The notes beneath the pieces were generated by a model that did no database searches, was not told the origin of the DNA, and worked only from the letters and a program-made list of their open reading frames with translations. A stretch of DNA of 64,000 nt from Xenorhabdus miraniensis. GTDB taxonomy: Bacteria; Pseudomonadota; Gammaproteobacteria; Enterobacterales; Enterobacteriaceae. Below are positions 39,273 through 47,493 of the stretch, one piece after another (positions within the stretch are counted from its first letter, which is position 1; every line of letters begins with the position of its first letter). The position numbers and the translations under genes were made by a program. Location of the stretch: the NCBI RefSeq assembly GCF_002632615.1, contig NZ_NITZ01000019.1:1-64000 (forward strand), read 5' to 3'.

Positions 39273-39329
39273 AACCGGCGCTAAGATCGCCACTATTTTT
39301 ATTAGTGACATTGATCCCAATCGCCGGTT
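39273..39329. ncRNA. Candidate structured RNA or palindromic element
   Basis: AACCGGCG at 39273-39280 pairs with CGCCGGTT at 39322-39329. Inside, GATCGCCACTA pairs imperfectly with TAGTGACATTGATC around a T-rich loop. The GC-rich stem is out of keeping with the AT-rich surroundings. No flanking T-run suggests a simple terminator. It could be a small RNA, a mobile palindromic element or an mRNA leader. Confidence 0.3.
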
Positions 39330-39507
39330 CCTAACCGAGAATGCAGTTTCAGTCTCTGTCATTAGCATTCCTCGCATCTTTCCGCTTTCTTTGGTGTAAC
39401 CTAACGGACTATGATGTCAGTATAATGACAGTTTTTTATTTATGACAAGATGAAAGGTTAAACCTTACTGAAACATTCTTGATTTTTTTACTGGTAAAGG
39501 CTCAATT

Positions 39508-39546
39508 CGGTAACTATTCATTCCGTAACTATTCATTCCGTAACTA
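39508..39546. repeat. 15-bp tandem repeat (2.6 copies) after endA
   Basis: CGGTAACTATTCATT, CCGTAACTATTCATT and CCGTAACTA follow one another without gaps, 29 bp past the endA stop. The units are almost identical, suggesting a recent expansion. Confidence 0.9.
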
Positions 39547-39574
39547 CAGAAAAATAATGACCTTACATTCTCCA

Positions 39575-40579
39575 TTATTTTTTACAATTACCTGCCAAGC
39601 GGTATCCCGCTTTTTTGGCTTCTGCTTCTGAATGGAAATAAACTGCATTTTTATCTGCTACCGTCTTATAACCAGAGCAATGTGCAAAATGATAAATCTG
39701 GCTGTTTTTATTGCCTTTAATTATGGCTTCCTGCTCCGCTTTTGATACGGCTCTTTGAGTGAGTGCCTGATTATTCCCCGTATGGAGTCTATTTTGTTTT
39801 GGCGTACTAGGTTGTGCCACCAGCCCTTGGCCTGAGTTTTTATGCCCCAATTCCCATTTTTTACTGCCAGTCACAAATGGATTATGGTGCCCCATGATCC
39901 GGGCAATTCGGTTATCCCTATCACGCTCCCAAGCTTCCACCGGATGCTGGCGATCCCATGCCATCATCAATTGTTGTTGTTGGCGTGACATCGTCAAGTT
40001 ATAGCGGTCATACATATAAAAGTAGACTCTGGCAACCATTCCTTTCACTCTGTCACGTGGTTCAAACAAACGTGATTGAAAATCCACTTTACTGCTACAA
40101 GCGCCATACATATTAGGCGTGTTTCTGGCAACCATTCCATAAGCAAAATTACTGCGATCGCCATTAACTTCACCAATTGAAGGAGCCAAATTATGTATAT
40201 CTGACTCTATCATGCGAAATACCGGATCAGTATCAACGCAGTTCTTCCGGCCCCCGGTCTGCCAACATTGGCGCTGGTGCCCAAATACCCATGCAGGCAC
40301 CATATGTTCCCATTCAATACGTTCTGCCCTTGTTTGCTGTGATCTTACATGGTAACTACAAGATGCTAAATCAACACGTCCACCACTCTTGCCGACCCAT
40401 TGCCAGTCACAGCCACAATATAATGTCCCTATGCCGGATTTCGTTTGCCCATTATAGACATTCTTTCTTGATTCCACTTTTGCTTGCTCAAAACTGGTTG
40501 GAGCGCTCCATACATTAAACGAAATAGTTAATCCGAAAATCAAAAGATAACGTGCCCACAGGCCAATTTTATTGTTCAA
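39575..40579 (-). CDS. endA: Endonuclease I with extra C-terminal Ada-like metal-binding domain
   Basis: A 334-residue periplasmic nuclease. The signal peptide ends near VWSA-PTS. The EndA core has the catalytic RIEWEHMVPAWVFGHQR, VNGDRSNFAYG and NLTMSRQQQQLMMAWD motifs. Family members such as E. coli EndA are about 235 residues; here a linker and a C-terminal domain (IYHFAHCSGYKTVADKNAVY, FHSEAEAKKAGYRLAGNC) are added, of a type that resembles an Ada/Zn-binding module found in several secreted nucleases. It cleaves DNA non-specifically outside the cytoplasm. Role in nutrient use or DNA trap escape in the insect is inference. Confidence 0.92.
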   Translation of the reverse strand: MNNKIGLWARYLLIFGLTISFNVWSAPTSFEQAKVESRKNVYNGQTKSGIGTLYCGCDWQWVGKSGGRVDLASCSYHVRSQQTRAERIEWEHMVPAWVFGHQRQCWQTGGRKNCVDTDPVFRMIESDIHNLAPSIGEVNGDRSNFAYGMVARNTPNMYGACSSKVDFQSRLFEPRDRVKGMVARVYFYMYDRYNLTMSRQQQQLMMAWDRQHPVEAWERDRDNRIARIMGHHNPFVTGSKKWELGHKNSGQGLVAQPSTPKQNRLHTGNNQALTQRAVSKAEQEAIIKGNKNSQIYHFAHCSGYKTVADKNAVYFHSEAEAKKAGYRLAGNCKK

Positions 40580-40860
40580 AATAATACCTATTTACTTATT
40601 GTGCATAACATCCATCTATTATCCTGCCTGACAACACCATAAAATGACAAATATAATTCGTGGAAATTTTATTGATAGCGGCAACGGAATTAATCCATTA
40701 TTTGGATTAATTAATATTAATATGACTTAATGCACTAAACAGCCCTTTTTATTGGAATTTTAAGTACTAAAATATCACGTTAATTAAACTATTGATCTCG
40801 GTTTATTTGAGTAATATTAAATCAATTACTTAAAACACTCAGTTAAATTCATTAGGATAA

Positions 40861-41043
40861 ATGACCATTAGCACTAAAATCAAACAGCTTGAACAAGAGT
40901 TGCAGGAAGTTGTAAAGAAATATTCAGGGAATGAAGAAGTCACCGTCATTACTACTAACAGTTCAGAAAATAATTTACAGATTCAAGTTATTATCGCTGG
41001 TAAAAATCAGTTAGATATTACCCTGAATTCATTTTCTGATTAA
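40861..41043 (+). CDS. Small hypothetical protein
   Basis: A 60-residue protein with AGGA 6 bases before ATG. The N-terminal third is a charged helix (STKIKQLEQELQEVVKKYSG); the rest looks like three or four short strands (EEVTVITTNSS, NLQIQVIIAG, LDITLNSF). No membrane segment or cysteine. I recognise no family. It is preceded by about 280 bp of AT-rich DNA and followed by a GC-rich hairpin at 41088. It appears real from codon structure but the function is unknown. Confidence 0.6.
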   Translation: MTISTKIKQLEQELQEVVKKYSGNEEVTVITTNSSENNLQIQVIIAGKNQLDITLNSFSD

Positions 41044-41087
41044 CCAAAATTCTCTGTATTTGTATCATTATCAGAATGTACTATTAT

Positions 41088-41104
41088 CCCCGCCCGTGCC
41101 GGGG
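41088..41104. terminator. Short GC-rich hairpin between convergent genes
   Basis: CCCCG and CGGGG pair around a 7-base loop in an AT-rich gap between the small hypothetical gene and the usp gene. No U-tract is present, so this is a weak terminator or a repeat-type palindrome. Confidence 0.35.
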
Positions 41105-41140
41105 CGAGGATTTATGGCATTTTTCGCTGAATAAAATCGA

Positions 41141-41578
41141 TTATCTTACAACCAAAACTGAGATTTCAGCATACCCTACAATACCCGACGCATTTGAACC
41201 CAGTAAATGGGTTGAAATATCGGGTCGCCTTGATCCAACAATAATCAAATCTGCCCCTATTTCACGGGCTGTAGACAACACTTTGTCTCGCGGGGAACCA
41301 AAAGCAACAGAGTATGATATTTTATCTTTTGGCAGGTCGATTCTTTCTACGACTTTTTTCAGTTCCTCTTCAGAATTCGCAATCGCCTTTTTGGCAAAAG
41401 CACTTAGTAAATCATAATGATAGCTATAACTCACAGAAAACCTGGAGATATCTGGCACTGAGTGGAACAGGTGTACTTTTGCATTAGATATTTTTGCCAA
41501 ATATTCTGCATGTTTAATTGCATTATCCGTTAATTGATCTTCTGGAATATCAATTGGAACTAAAATTGTGTTATACAT
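41141..41578 (-). CDS. Universal stress protein, UspF type, copy 1
   Basis: A 145-residue Usp protein starting MYNTILVPIDIPEDQ. The ATP-binding pattern GxxGS-x9-G(S/T) appears as IIVGSRRPDISTHLLGSNASG. It resembles UspF/YnaF throughout. It lies 107 bp downstream of a second copy on the same strand. The two copies are unequal in sequence, so the duplication is old. It is likely a cytoplasmic, nucleotide-binding stress protein. Confidence 0.92.
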   Translation of the reverse strand: MYNTILVPIDIPEDQLTDNAIKHAEYLAKISNAKVHLFHSVPDISRFSVSYSYHYDLLSAFAKKAIANSEEELKKVVERIDLPKDKISYSVAFGSPRDKVLSTAREIGADLIIVGSRRPDISTHLLGSNASGIVGYAEISVLVVR

Positions 41579-41685
41579 ATATACTCCCCTGTAATCGGAT
41601 ATAACCTCTAGCTATTGGATATCAACCATCAAGCCGTCACAAAAGCCTATTACTATTACTAATCCACCATTTCCATCGGAAATCA

Positions 41686-42114
41686 TTACCGCACTACTAA
41701 TACAGACACTTTTGCGTACCTGACAACACCAGAAGAGTTAGAGCCCAATAAGTGTGTAGTGATATTGGGTCGTCTTGAACCAATGACGATCAAATCAGCC
41801 CCAATTTCATCCGCCGCCGCAGTGATTTCATCTCTTGGTGAACCAAATGCAATCGAATAGGCAATGCGATCATGCGGTAATTCAAGGGAATCGACGAGTT
41901 TTCCCAAATCTTGCTCCGCCTTGATAGTCGCCTTGTCCTTAATCTCCATATAGCCTAATGCGTAAGCATTGATGATAGCTGATGAAATAGGTAATACATG
42001 CAGGAAATGTAATTTAGCCCCTGTTTCTCTAGCGATCTTAAGCGCGCTATCAACGGCCTTGTTGGTTAGATCTTCTTCTGAAATATCTACTGGTACTAAA
42101 ATAGTTTTGTACAT
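41686..42114 (-). CDS. uspF: Universal stress protein F, copy 2
   Basis: A 142-residue protein (MYKTILVPVDISEEDLTN) closest to E. coli UspF, with the ATP-binding DLIVIGSRRPNITTHLLGSNS. ATG 42114 has AGGAG at 7 bases; an alternative ATG two codons upstream is close to it. It is adjacent to its paralogue at 41141. Expression is probably tied to stress and growth arrest. Confidence 0.92.
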   Translation of the reverse strand: MYKTILVPVDISEEDLTNKAVDSALKIARETGAKLHFLHVLPISSAIINAYALGYMEIKDKATIKAEQDLGKLVDSLELPHDRIAYSIAFGSPRDEITAAADEIGADLIVIGSRRPNITTHLLGSNSSGVVRYAKVSVLVVR

Positions 42115-42242
42115 ATGCATGCTCCTATCTACTGAAATACCAAGTTATTCTGATTTCTTTATTATATTGAAATTCAGGCAACTTACTGTGAGTTATCTAA
42201 CACCTAAACATGTTAGCGCCTATTCAGATACATAGATAGGGA

Positions 42243-43499
42243 CTAGCCTGATAAACCCAAAAACAACCCTGCAATTGTTGCACTCATAAGATTAGAAAGC
42301 GTTGCTGCCAGTAATGCCCTGAACCCGAGCCGCGCAATGTCCGAAGTTCGTTCCGGGACTACCGTGATAAATGCACCAACCACAACAGCAATTGAGCCGA
42401 AGTTGGCAAAACCACAAAGAGCAAATGAGATAATAGCAATGGTTTTAGTGTCCAAAGCCACTACAGGATCATTTAAGTAAGGAGAAAAGCTAACATAAGC
42501 CACAAATTCATTGATTGCCAATTTTTGACCGATCAGGCTCCCGGCTAAATCAGCATGTTCCCAGTTTACCCCCATGATGTAGGCCAAAGGTGAAAAAAGA
42601 TAGCCAAGTAAACGTTCCAGACTTATTCCTTGTAAACCAAACAGCTCACCAATACCCCCAATAAGGCCATTGATTAATGCTATCAGGGCTACGAAGGTCA
42701 TTACCACGGTCGCGACACCAACGGCAATTTTCAATCCCAACATGGCTCCACCAGCCGTTGCCTCAATAATACTGGTCGGGCGTTTCTCACTGAATGAAAT
42801 TTGCTCAAACCGGACTTGTGAAGGCTCTGTTGCAGGGCTGAGCAATCGGGCAAACAGAATACCTCCCGGAATTGCCATCAATGATGCAGCCAGTAAATAT
42901 TCTATCGGTACGCCTAATCCCGCATATCCAACCAGCATTGATCCTGCAATGGAAGCCATTCCACTGCACATCACAGTAAATAGTTCATTGCGATTCATTT
43001 TATTGACAAATGGTTTTAAAACCGCAGGCAGTTCGTTTTGCCCCAAAAATATTGTCGTTACTGCCGCAAAAGCTTCTACTTTGCTAATTTTCATCGATTT
43101 CTGGAACACATATCCCAAGATATTAATGATCCATTTCATTATGCCAAGATAGTAAAGAATAGATATTAAAGAAGTGATGAAAATAATGGAGGGCAATACC
43201 TGAAACGCAAAAATAAAACCAGCACCATCAAACAATTCATTCATTTTGGGGCCAACTAAGCTTCCGAAAATAAATGAACTACCTGATGCGCTATAAGAAA
43301 TAACATTATTGACTCCATTGGCGATGTTATTAATCAGCCATTTTCCCGCAGGGACATAGAGCATAATAGCACCAAGGCTTATTTGTAGAAATAATGCAGC
43401 CCCTACAGTACGCAAGCTGATTCTTTTTTTATTGACAGAAAACAGATAACCAATTAAAAGCAGCATTACCATACCAAGTAAACTGCGTAAAATATCCAT
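42243..43499 (-). CDS. NupC-family nucleoside transporter, likely pseudouridine transporter PsuT
   Basis: A 418-residue concentrative nucleoside transporter with about ten helices. Family motifs are FLGQNELPAVLKPFVNKMNR, MASIAGSMLVGYAGLGVPIE and ALCGFANFGSIAVVVGAF. ATG 43499 has GAGGA upstream. It follows psuG by 114 bp on the same strand, as psuT (yeiM) follows psuG in E. coli. So pseudouridine uptake is the likely role; this rests on context and family only. Confidence 0.9.
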   Translation of the reverse strand: MDILRSLLGMVMLLLIGYLFSVNKKRISLRTVGAALFLQISLGAIMLYVPAGKWLINNIANGVNNVISYSASGSSFIFGSLVGPKMNELFDGAGFIFAFQVLPSIIFITSLISILYYLGIMKWIINILGYVFQKSMKISKVEAFAAVTTIFLGQNELPAVLKPFVNKMNRNELFTVMCSGMASIAGSMLVGYAGLGVPIEYLLAASLMAIPGGILFARLLSPATEPSQVRFEQISFSEKRPTSIIEATAGGAMLGLKIAVGVATVVMTFVALIALINGLIGGIGELFGLQGISLERLLGYLFSPLAYIMGVNWEHADLAGSLIGQKLAINEFVAYVSFSPYLNDPVVALDTKTIAIISFALCGFANFGSIAVVVGAFITVVPERTSDIARLGFRALLAATLSNLMSATIAGLFLGLSG

Positions 43500-43613
43500 A
43501 ATTATATCCTCATTGTTTTTTAGCCAACCCAAAGTTCCCACAAAGGATATTATACTGTGCCTTTCCAGGCTAGCATTTATTACGATTTCCGGATAAAACA
43601 GATTGGATTTAAG

Positions 43614-44558
43614 TTACTGGTTTTTATTTATCTCTTGATAAGCGATGGCAATTTTCGCAGCCAACTTAGCATTATTGAAAACTAATTCGATATTTGCCTG
43701 TAAGCTTTCACCTCCAGTCAGTTCAGTCACTCTGGCCAGCAGGAATGGCGTACTTTCTTTGCCGCTAATCCCCTGATTTTCAGCTTCCTTAATGGCCTGT
43801 TCAATAGCAGCATTGATTTGCTCTTCTGGCATGGCAAATAATTCAGGAATAGGATTGGCAATAACAACACCACCTTTCAGCCCCGAACGCCATTTTACTC
43901 TCATGGCATGAGCTATTTGTCGCGGATCATCAAGCCTCACACTAACCGGAAATTGGCTGGTGCGGCAGAAAAATGCCGGTAATTTTTCTGTCTGGTATCC
44001 CACCAGAGGTACACCATGAGTTTCCAGATACTCTATCGTCAATCCCAAATCCAGAATGGATTTGGCTCCGGCGCATACAACAGCGACATTCGTCATGGCT
44101 AATTCTTGCAAATCGGCTGAAATATCAAAAGAGTGTTCAGCTCCACGATGAACGCCTCCAATTCCTCCCGTTGCAAAGACGGTAATGCCTGCCATTTCTG
44201 CAATGATCATGGTTGAAGCTACGGTGGTGGCACCATGTTTTCCTGACACGATAACAAAAGGTAAATCACGACGGCTGACTTTTGTTACTAAGTGACTATC
44301 TTTCGCCAATAACTCAATTTCATCATGCAATAACCCAACTCTCATTCGTCCTTCAATAATCGCGATGGTCGCAGGAACCGCACCATTCTCCCGAATACAC
44401 TGCTCAACGTCTAAAGCAGTTTCCCTATTTCGCGGGTAAGGCATGCCATGAGAAATAATGGTAGATTCTAACGCAACTACAGGACGATTATTTGCCAGTG
44501 CGTGAACCACTTCCGGGGAAATATCCAAATACTCATTTAATGCAATATTTTTATTCAT
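43614..44558 (-). CDS. psuG: Pseudouridine-5'-phosphate glycosidase
   Basis: A 314-residue enzyme of the IndA/PsuG family that cleaves pseudouridine 5'-phosphate to uracil and ribose 5-phosphate. The conserved VALESTIISHGMPYPRN, ATTVASTMIIAEMAGI, FATGGIGGVHRGAE and VVCAGAKSILD motifs are present. The start overlaps the psuK stop by 4 bp. A metal ion site and the reaction are known from the E. coli enzyme. Confidence 0.96.
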   Translation of the reverse strand: MNKNIALNEYLDISPEVVHALANNRPVVALESTIISHGMPYPRNRETALDVEQCIRENGAVPATIAIIEGRMRVGLLHDEIELLAKDSHLVTKVSRRDLPFVIVSGKHGATTVASTMIIAEMAGITVFATGGIGGVHRGAEHSFDISADLQELAMTNVAVVCAGAKSILDLGLTIEYLETHGVPLVGYQTEKLPAFFCRTSQFPVSVRLDDPRQIAHAMRVKWRSGLKGGVVIANPIPELFAMPEEQINAAIEQAIKEAENQGISGKESTPFLLARVTELTGGESLQANIELVFNNAKLAAKIAIAYQEINKNQ

Positions 44559-45646
44559 GATCTTAATTCCAACAGTTTATTCACTCTGCTACAGGATAAA
44601 TTCGGATGATTGGTAAATTCTGAAGATAAGGTGAGTGCAGAACAGCCTTGGGCAAAACGGATACTCTTTTCCAACGTCATATTTTCCAGCCAACAATAGG
44701 CAAGGCCGGCCATCATCGCGTCACCAGCGCCATTGGTGTTGATAATATTAATCGGGATCGCGGGTGAACTCCCCGAAACACCGCCTATTTCACTGTAATA
44801 CACGCCTTCTGTTCCCATACTCAAAGCCAATCGTTGGACGCCTTGTTGATGGAACCACGATGCCGTATCAGCCGCATCTGCCAATGTCGTAATTTTTATT
44901 CCACTCAGTATTTCAGCCTCAAGCCGGTTAGGTTTCAAAGTATGAATATGAGATAACCAATGGCGAATTTTGGGTGCTTTAAATGTTGATACGGTATCAA
45001 CAAAGATCGGAATATTTCCCGCATGGCTGAATAACCACTCTAATGTGTCTTCCGTCAGGTTACAGTCAATAATTAATACACCGGCATGTTGAATTAATGC
45101 CTTAGATTGAGATAATAATGCTGGCGTAAGTTTTTCCAGTATACTCATATCATTGACGGCAACGCGCATTTCACCATGCTCATCAATTAATGAATTGTAT
45201 GTTGATGTACTTTCGCCGGATAATTTATGGAAATAATCTGTATAAACACCCGCTAATTTCGTTTGTTCAAATAAAGTCTTCCCGTAAAAATCATCACCAA
45301 CAACAGAAATCAAATAGCTTTCTAGTCCTAATAAAGCGATATTATGTGCGATATTTCGTCCTACGCCCCCTGCTGTGGATTTATTTTTCCCTGGATTAGA
45401 GTCCTCATAGATTAATTTAGAGAATACATAGCTGGTTACATCCATATTGGCAGCGCCCACTGTAACGGCGTACCTACTTTCTGAAAGAATATATCCTTTG
45501 CCTTTTATATACCCCTTTTTGCTCAGGTTCATAATATGTCCTGCGACACATGAACGGCTAATTCCAAGAATATCGGCAATTTCCTGTTGCTGAATGAAGG
45601 GGTCTCGCCTGATAAGCTGCAATATCTGTTTTTCTCGATTTGCCAT
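44555..45646 (-). CDS. psuK: PfkB-family pseudouridine kinase with N-terminal winged helix
   Basis: A 363-residue sugar kinase. Residues 1-55 form a winged helix (QLIRRDPFIQQQEIADILGI, SRSCVAGHIMNLSKKGYIKG), absent from E. coli PsuK (YeiC) but present in YeiI-type proteins. The kinase has the PfkB motifs STAGGVGRNIAHNIALLG and NTNGAGDAMMAGLAYCWLE (catalytic Asp). It should phosphorylate pseudouridine. The helix may let it act as its own regulator. Two CRP-like sites lie upstream. Confidence 0.92.
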   Translation of the reverse strand: MANREKQILQLIRRDPFIQQQEIADILGISRSCVAGHIMNLSKKGYIKGKGYILSESRYAVTVGAANMDVTSYVFSKLIYEDSNPGKNKSTAGGVGRNIAHNIALLGLESYLISVVGDDFYGKTLFEQTKLAGVYTDYFHKLSGESTSTYNSLIDEHGEMRVAVNDMSILEKLTPALLSQSKALIQHAGVLIIDCNLTEDTLEWLFSHAGNIPIFVDTVSTFKAPKIRHWLSHIHTLKPNRLEAEILSGIKITTLADAADTASWFHQQGVQRLALSMGTEGVYYSEIGGVSGSSPAIPINIINTNGAGDAMMAGLAYCWLENMTLEKSIRFAQGCSALTLSSEFTNHPNLSCSRVNKLLELRS

Positions 45647-45784
45647 ATCATGTCCTTACTAATTTTTTGAACATGAAAGCTTTCTATTTCATCACTACCC
45701 GGCAGTAAAGTTAATTTATACTGTTTATTGTCATTGTGAGAAATAGATCGTAGAGCTGATGAAAAAAATTTTTTGCCTCAAAAA

Positions 45785-45800
45785 AGTGATTTAGATCACT
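45785..45800. promoter_or_regulatory. CRP-like site upstream of psuK (proximal)
   Basis: AGTGATTTAGATCACT is a perfect dyad with the GTGA-N6-TCAC core of CRP sites, flanked by A and T runs. It is centred about 146 bp upstream of the psuK start. CRP control would fit a carbon catabolic operon. Confidence 0.6.
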
Positions 45801-45988
45801 TTTTATATAGCAAAAATTTACAAAATGTCATTATTTTATATCAATTAGTTGATAAGGTAATGTTTTATTTTGTGATAATCACTGTAAAAACAATTGGATT
45901 GATAAAATACTGAACCAGACAAACACTTGTTTGATTTTCTACATATGTTTATTTTTTGAACACAAAGAGAATCATTTGCTGTATCAAA

Positions 45989-46005
45989 AAGTGACTCATC
46001 TCACA
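45989..46005. promoter_or_regulatory. CRP-like site upstream of psuK (distal)
   Basis: AAGTGACTCATCTCACA matches GTGA-N6-TCACA. It is about 200 bp further from psuK than the first site and nearer to the adiC 3' end. Its role is less clear. Confidence 0.4.
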
Positions 46006-46104
46006 ATTCAATTTGTGCAAGCAAATGAGCTGGATGTGATGATTCTGGGATAATTCTTTGCTAGAAAATAAAGGGGATCATTTATTAATACACATAAATG
46101 TAAA

Positions 46105-46128
46105 AAGGTGCTGATATTTCAGCACCTT
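46105..46128 (-). terminator. Rho-independent terminator after adiC
   Basis: AAGGTGCTGA and TCAGCACCTT pair perfectly around a 4-base loop; on the minus strand a run of five T follows. It ends the adiA-adiC unit. Confidence 0.9.
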
Positions 46129-46147
46129 GTAATCCTGACAGTCTGAA

Positions 46148-47476
46148 TTATTCCTTTTTATCTAAGGGGAAAGGTACAGGATGTTTAGTGTTATAGTTAA
46201 AAGTATACATAGCCGTTATTACCATCATCACAATCAATGTCCACATCACTTCTTTTGCTCCCGTTCCCATAACCGCCCAGATACAATAAATAAAGGCAAT
46301 AAAAGTAATAACAACATATCGTATTTTCTCTTGCCCAAGATGCCCATGACCGATTAGCAACAAGGCTGCGCAGGTATACAAATAAGGTATCAGGGTAAAA
46401 ATAACTGAGACAGAAGAAACCAACCCAAATTCTTTCGCGGCATTTGGAGATATGCTACTGAGCTGGAACACTGTCATCAAAACGCCAAGGATCAGCAAAC
46501 CAGCAACTGGTGTTCCTGCTTTATTCACTTTGGCAAAGATTGAAGGAAACAATCCATCATCCGCAGCCGCCTTGGCTGTCTGTCCGGCAAGTAATGTCCA
46601 GCCCCCCAGTGACCCCAAACATCCTGCCGCTGCACAAAAGGCAACGACTGCCCCTGCGGTATCTCCCAATGCTAATCTGGCAGCATCCCCAAAAGGCGAA
46701 GATGAAATTTTCAACGCCGCATTGGGGATCATCCCCATAATCACGCTACTGGACAAAACATAACAAACAGCCGCAATCAGCACGCCACCAATGGTCGCAA
46801 TGGGTACGTTACGCTTAGGATTTTTAACCACACCCGCAGCAACCGAAGCACTTTCAACGCCAATAAAAGACCACAGCGTCACGTTTAAAATGCTTTGGAT
46901 AGCCCCGAAAGTATTTAACCCACTTACGTTCCACGCATCCATGTAAGTCTTACCGCTGAACCAGAACCATCCAAAAACCGCCGTCGCTACAATCGGAATC
47001 AACGCCAACGTTGTTGCCACCGCTTGTACTTTGGTAATGACATGCGGCCCGATAATGTTCAAAAAGACAAATATCCACAATATCGCCGTACAAGTGATGG
47101 TCAGGATTATCGGATCTTTCAGGATGGGGAAAAAGTAACCCAGGTAACCGACCCCGATCACGACCATCGCGATATTTCCGATCCAGCACGCCAGCCAATA
47201 CAAGACGTTGGTCTGGTAGCCCAGAAAAGGCCCAAAGGCCCGTCGTGCATAGGCATAAGAACCACCGGGGCTATCATCCAGTGAAGATATCTTGGCGTAT
47301 ACAATCGATAATCCCACCGCACCGATGATGGTCACTAACCACCCCAGAATGGCAATGCCTCCTGTCGAAGCCAGACTGGCGGGCAGAAGGAAAACCCCAG
47401 ATCCCATAATGTTACCTGCAACCATCAACGTAACGGGGATCAATCCGACTTTTTTCATCTCTGAAACTGTAGCCAT
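46148..47476 (-). CDS. adiC: Arginine:agmatine antiporter AdiC
   Basis: A 442-residue APC-family exchanger with twelve helices, very close to E. coli AdiC. The substrate-site motif [17 protein letters not shown] and the [20 protein letters not shown] segment (with the gating Trp) are retained. It exports agmatine made by AdiA and imports arginine, consuming protons overall. It lies 17 bp after adiA, so the two are one unit; in E. coli the regulator adiY sits between them. Confidence 0.97.
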   Translation of the reverse strand: MATVSEMKKVGLIPVTLMVAGNIMGSGVFLLPASLASTGGIAILGWLVTIIGAVGLSIVYAKISSLDDSPGGSYAYARRAFGPFLGYQTNVLYWLACWIGNIAMVVIGVGYLGYFFPILKDPIILTITCTAILWIFVFLNIIGPHVITKVQAVATTLALIPIVATAVFGWFWFSGKTYMDAWNVSGLNTFGAIQSILNVTLWSFIGVESASVAAGVVKNPKRNVPIATIGGVLIAAVCYVLSSSVIMGMIPNAALKISSSPFGDAARLALGDTAGAVVAFCAAAGCLGSLGGWTLLAGQTAKAAADDGLFPSIFAKVNKAGTPVAGLLILGVLMTVFQLSSISPNAAKEFGLVSSVSVIFTLIPYLYTCAALLLIGHGHLGQEKIRYVVITFIAFIYCIWAVMGTGAKEVMWTLIVMMVITAMYTFNYNTKHPVPFPLDKKE

Positions 47477-47493
47477 AATTTATTTTCCCGTAC

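Larger units (their letters stand above)
39115..39574. other. Gene-free region with a structured hairpin and a tandem repeat
   Basis: No gene is recognised. The region lies between the starts of phoH and the end of endA. It holds a 57-nt branched palindrome at 39273-39329 and a 15-bp tandem repeat at 39508-39546. A 64-codon frame covering the palindrome is not convincing as a gene. Confidence 0.5.
45647..46104. other. Control region upstream of psuK
   Basis: No gene is seen. The region holds two CRP-like dyads and a short palindrome GTGATAATCAC near 45872, and ends at the adiC terminator. Confidence 0.5.

Noticed and set aside
39205..39399. 64-codon frame across the palindrome between phoH and endA
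   Set aside because: No ribosome site, no recognisable family, and the frame is explained by the palindrome sequence.
42670..43152. 160-codon frame antisense to the NupC-type transporter
   Set aside because: Shadow of a membrane protein gene; composition mirrors the transporter codons.
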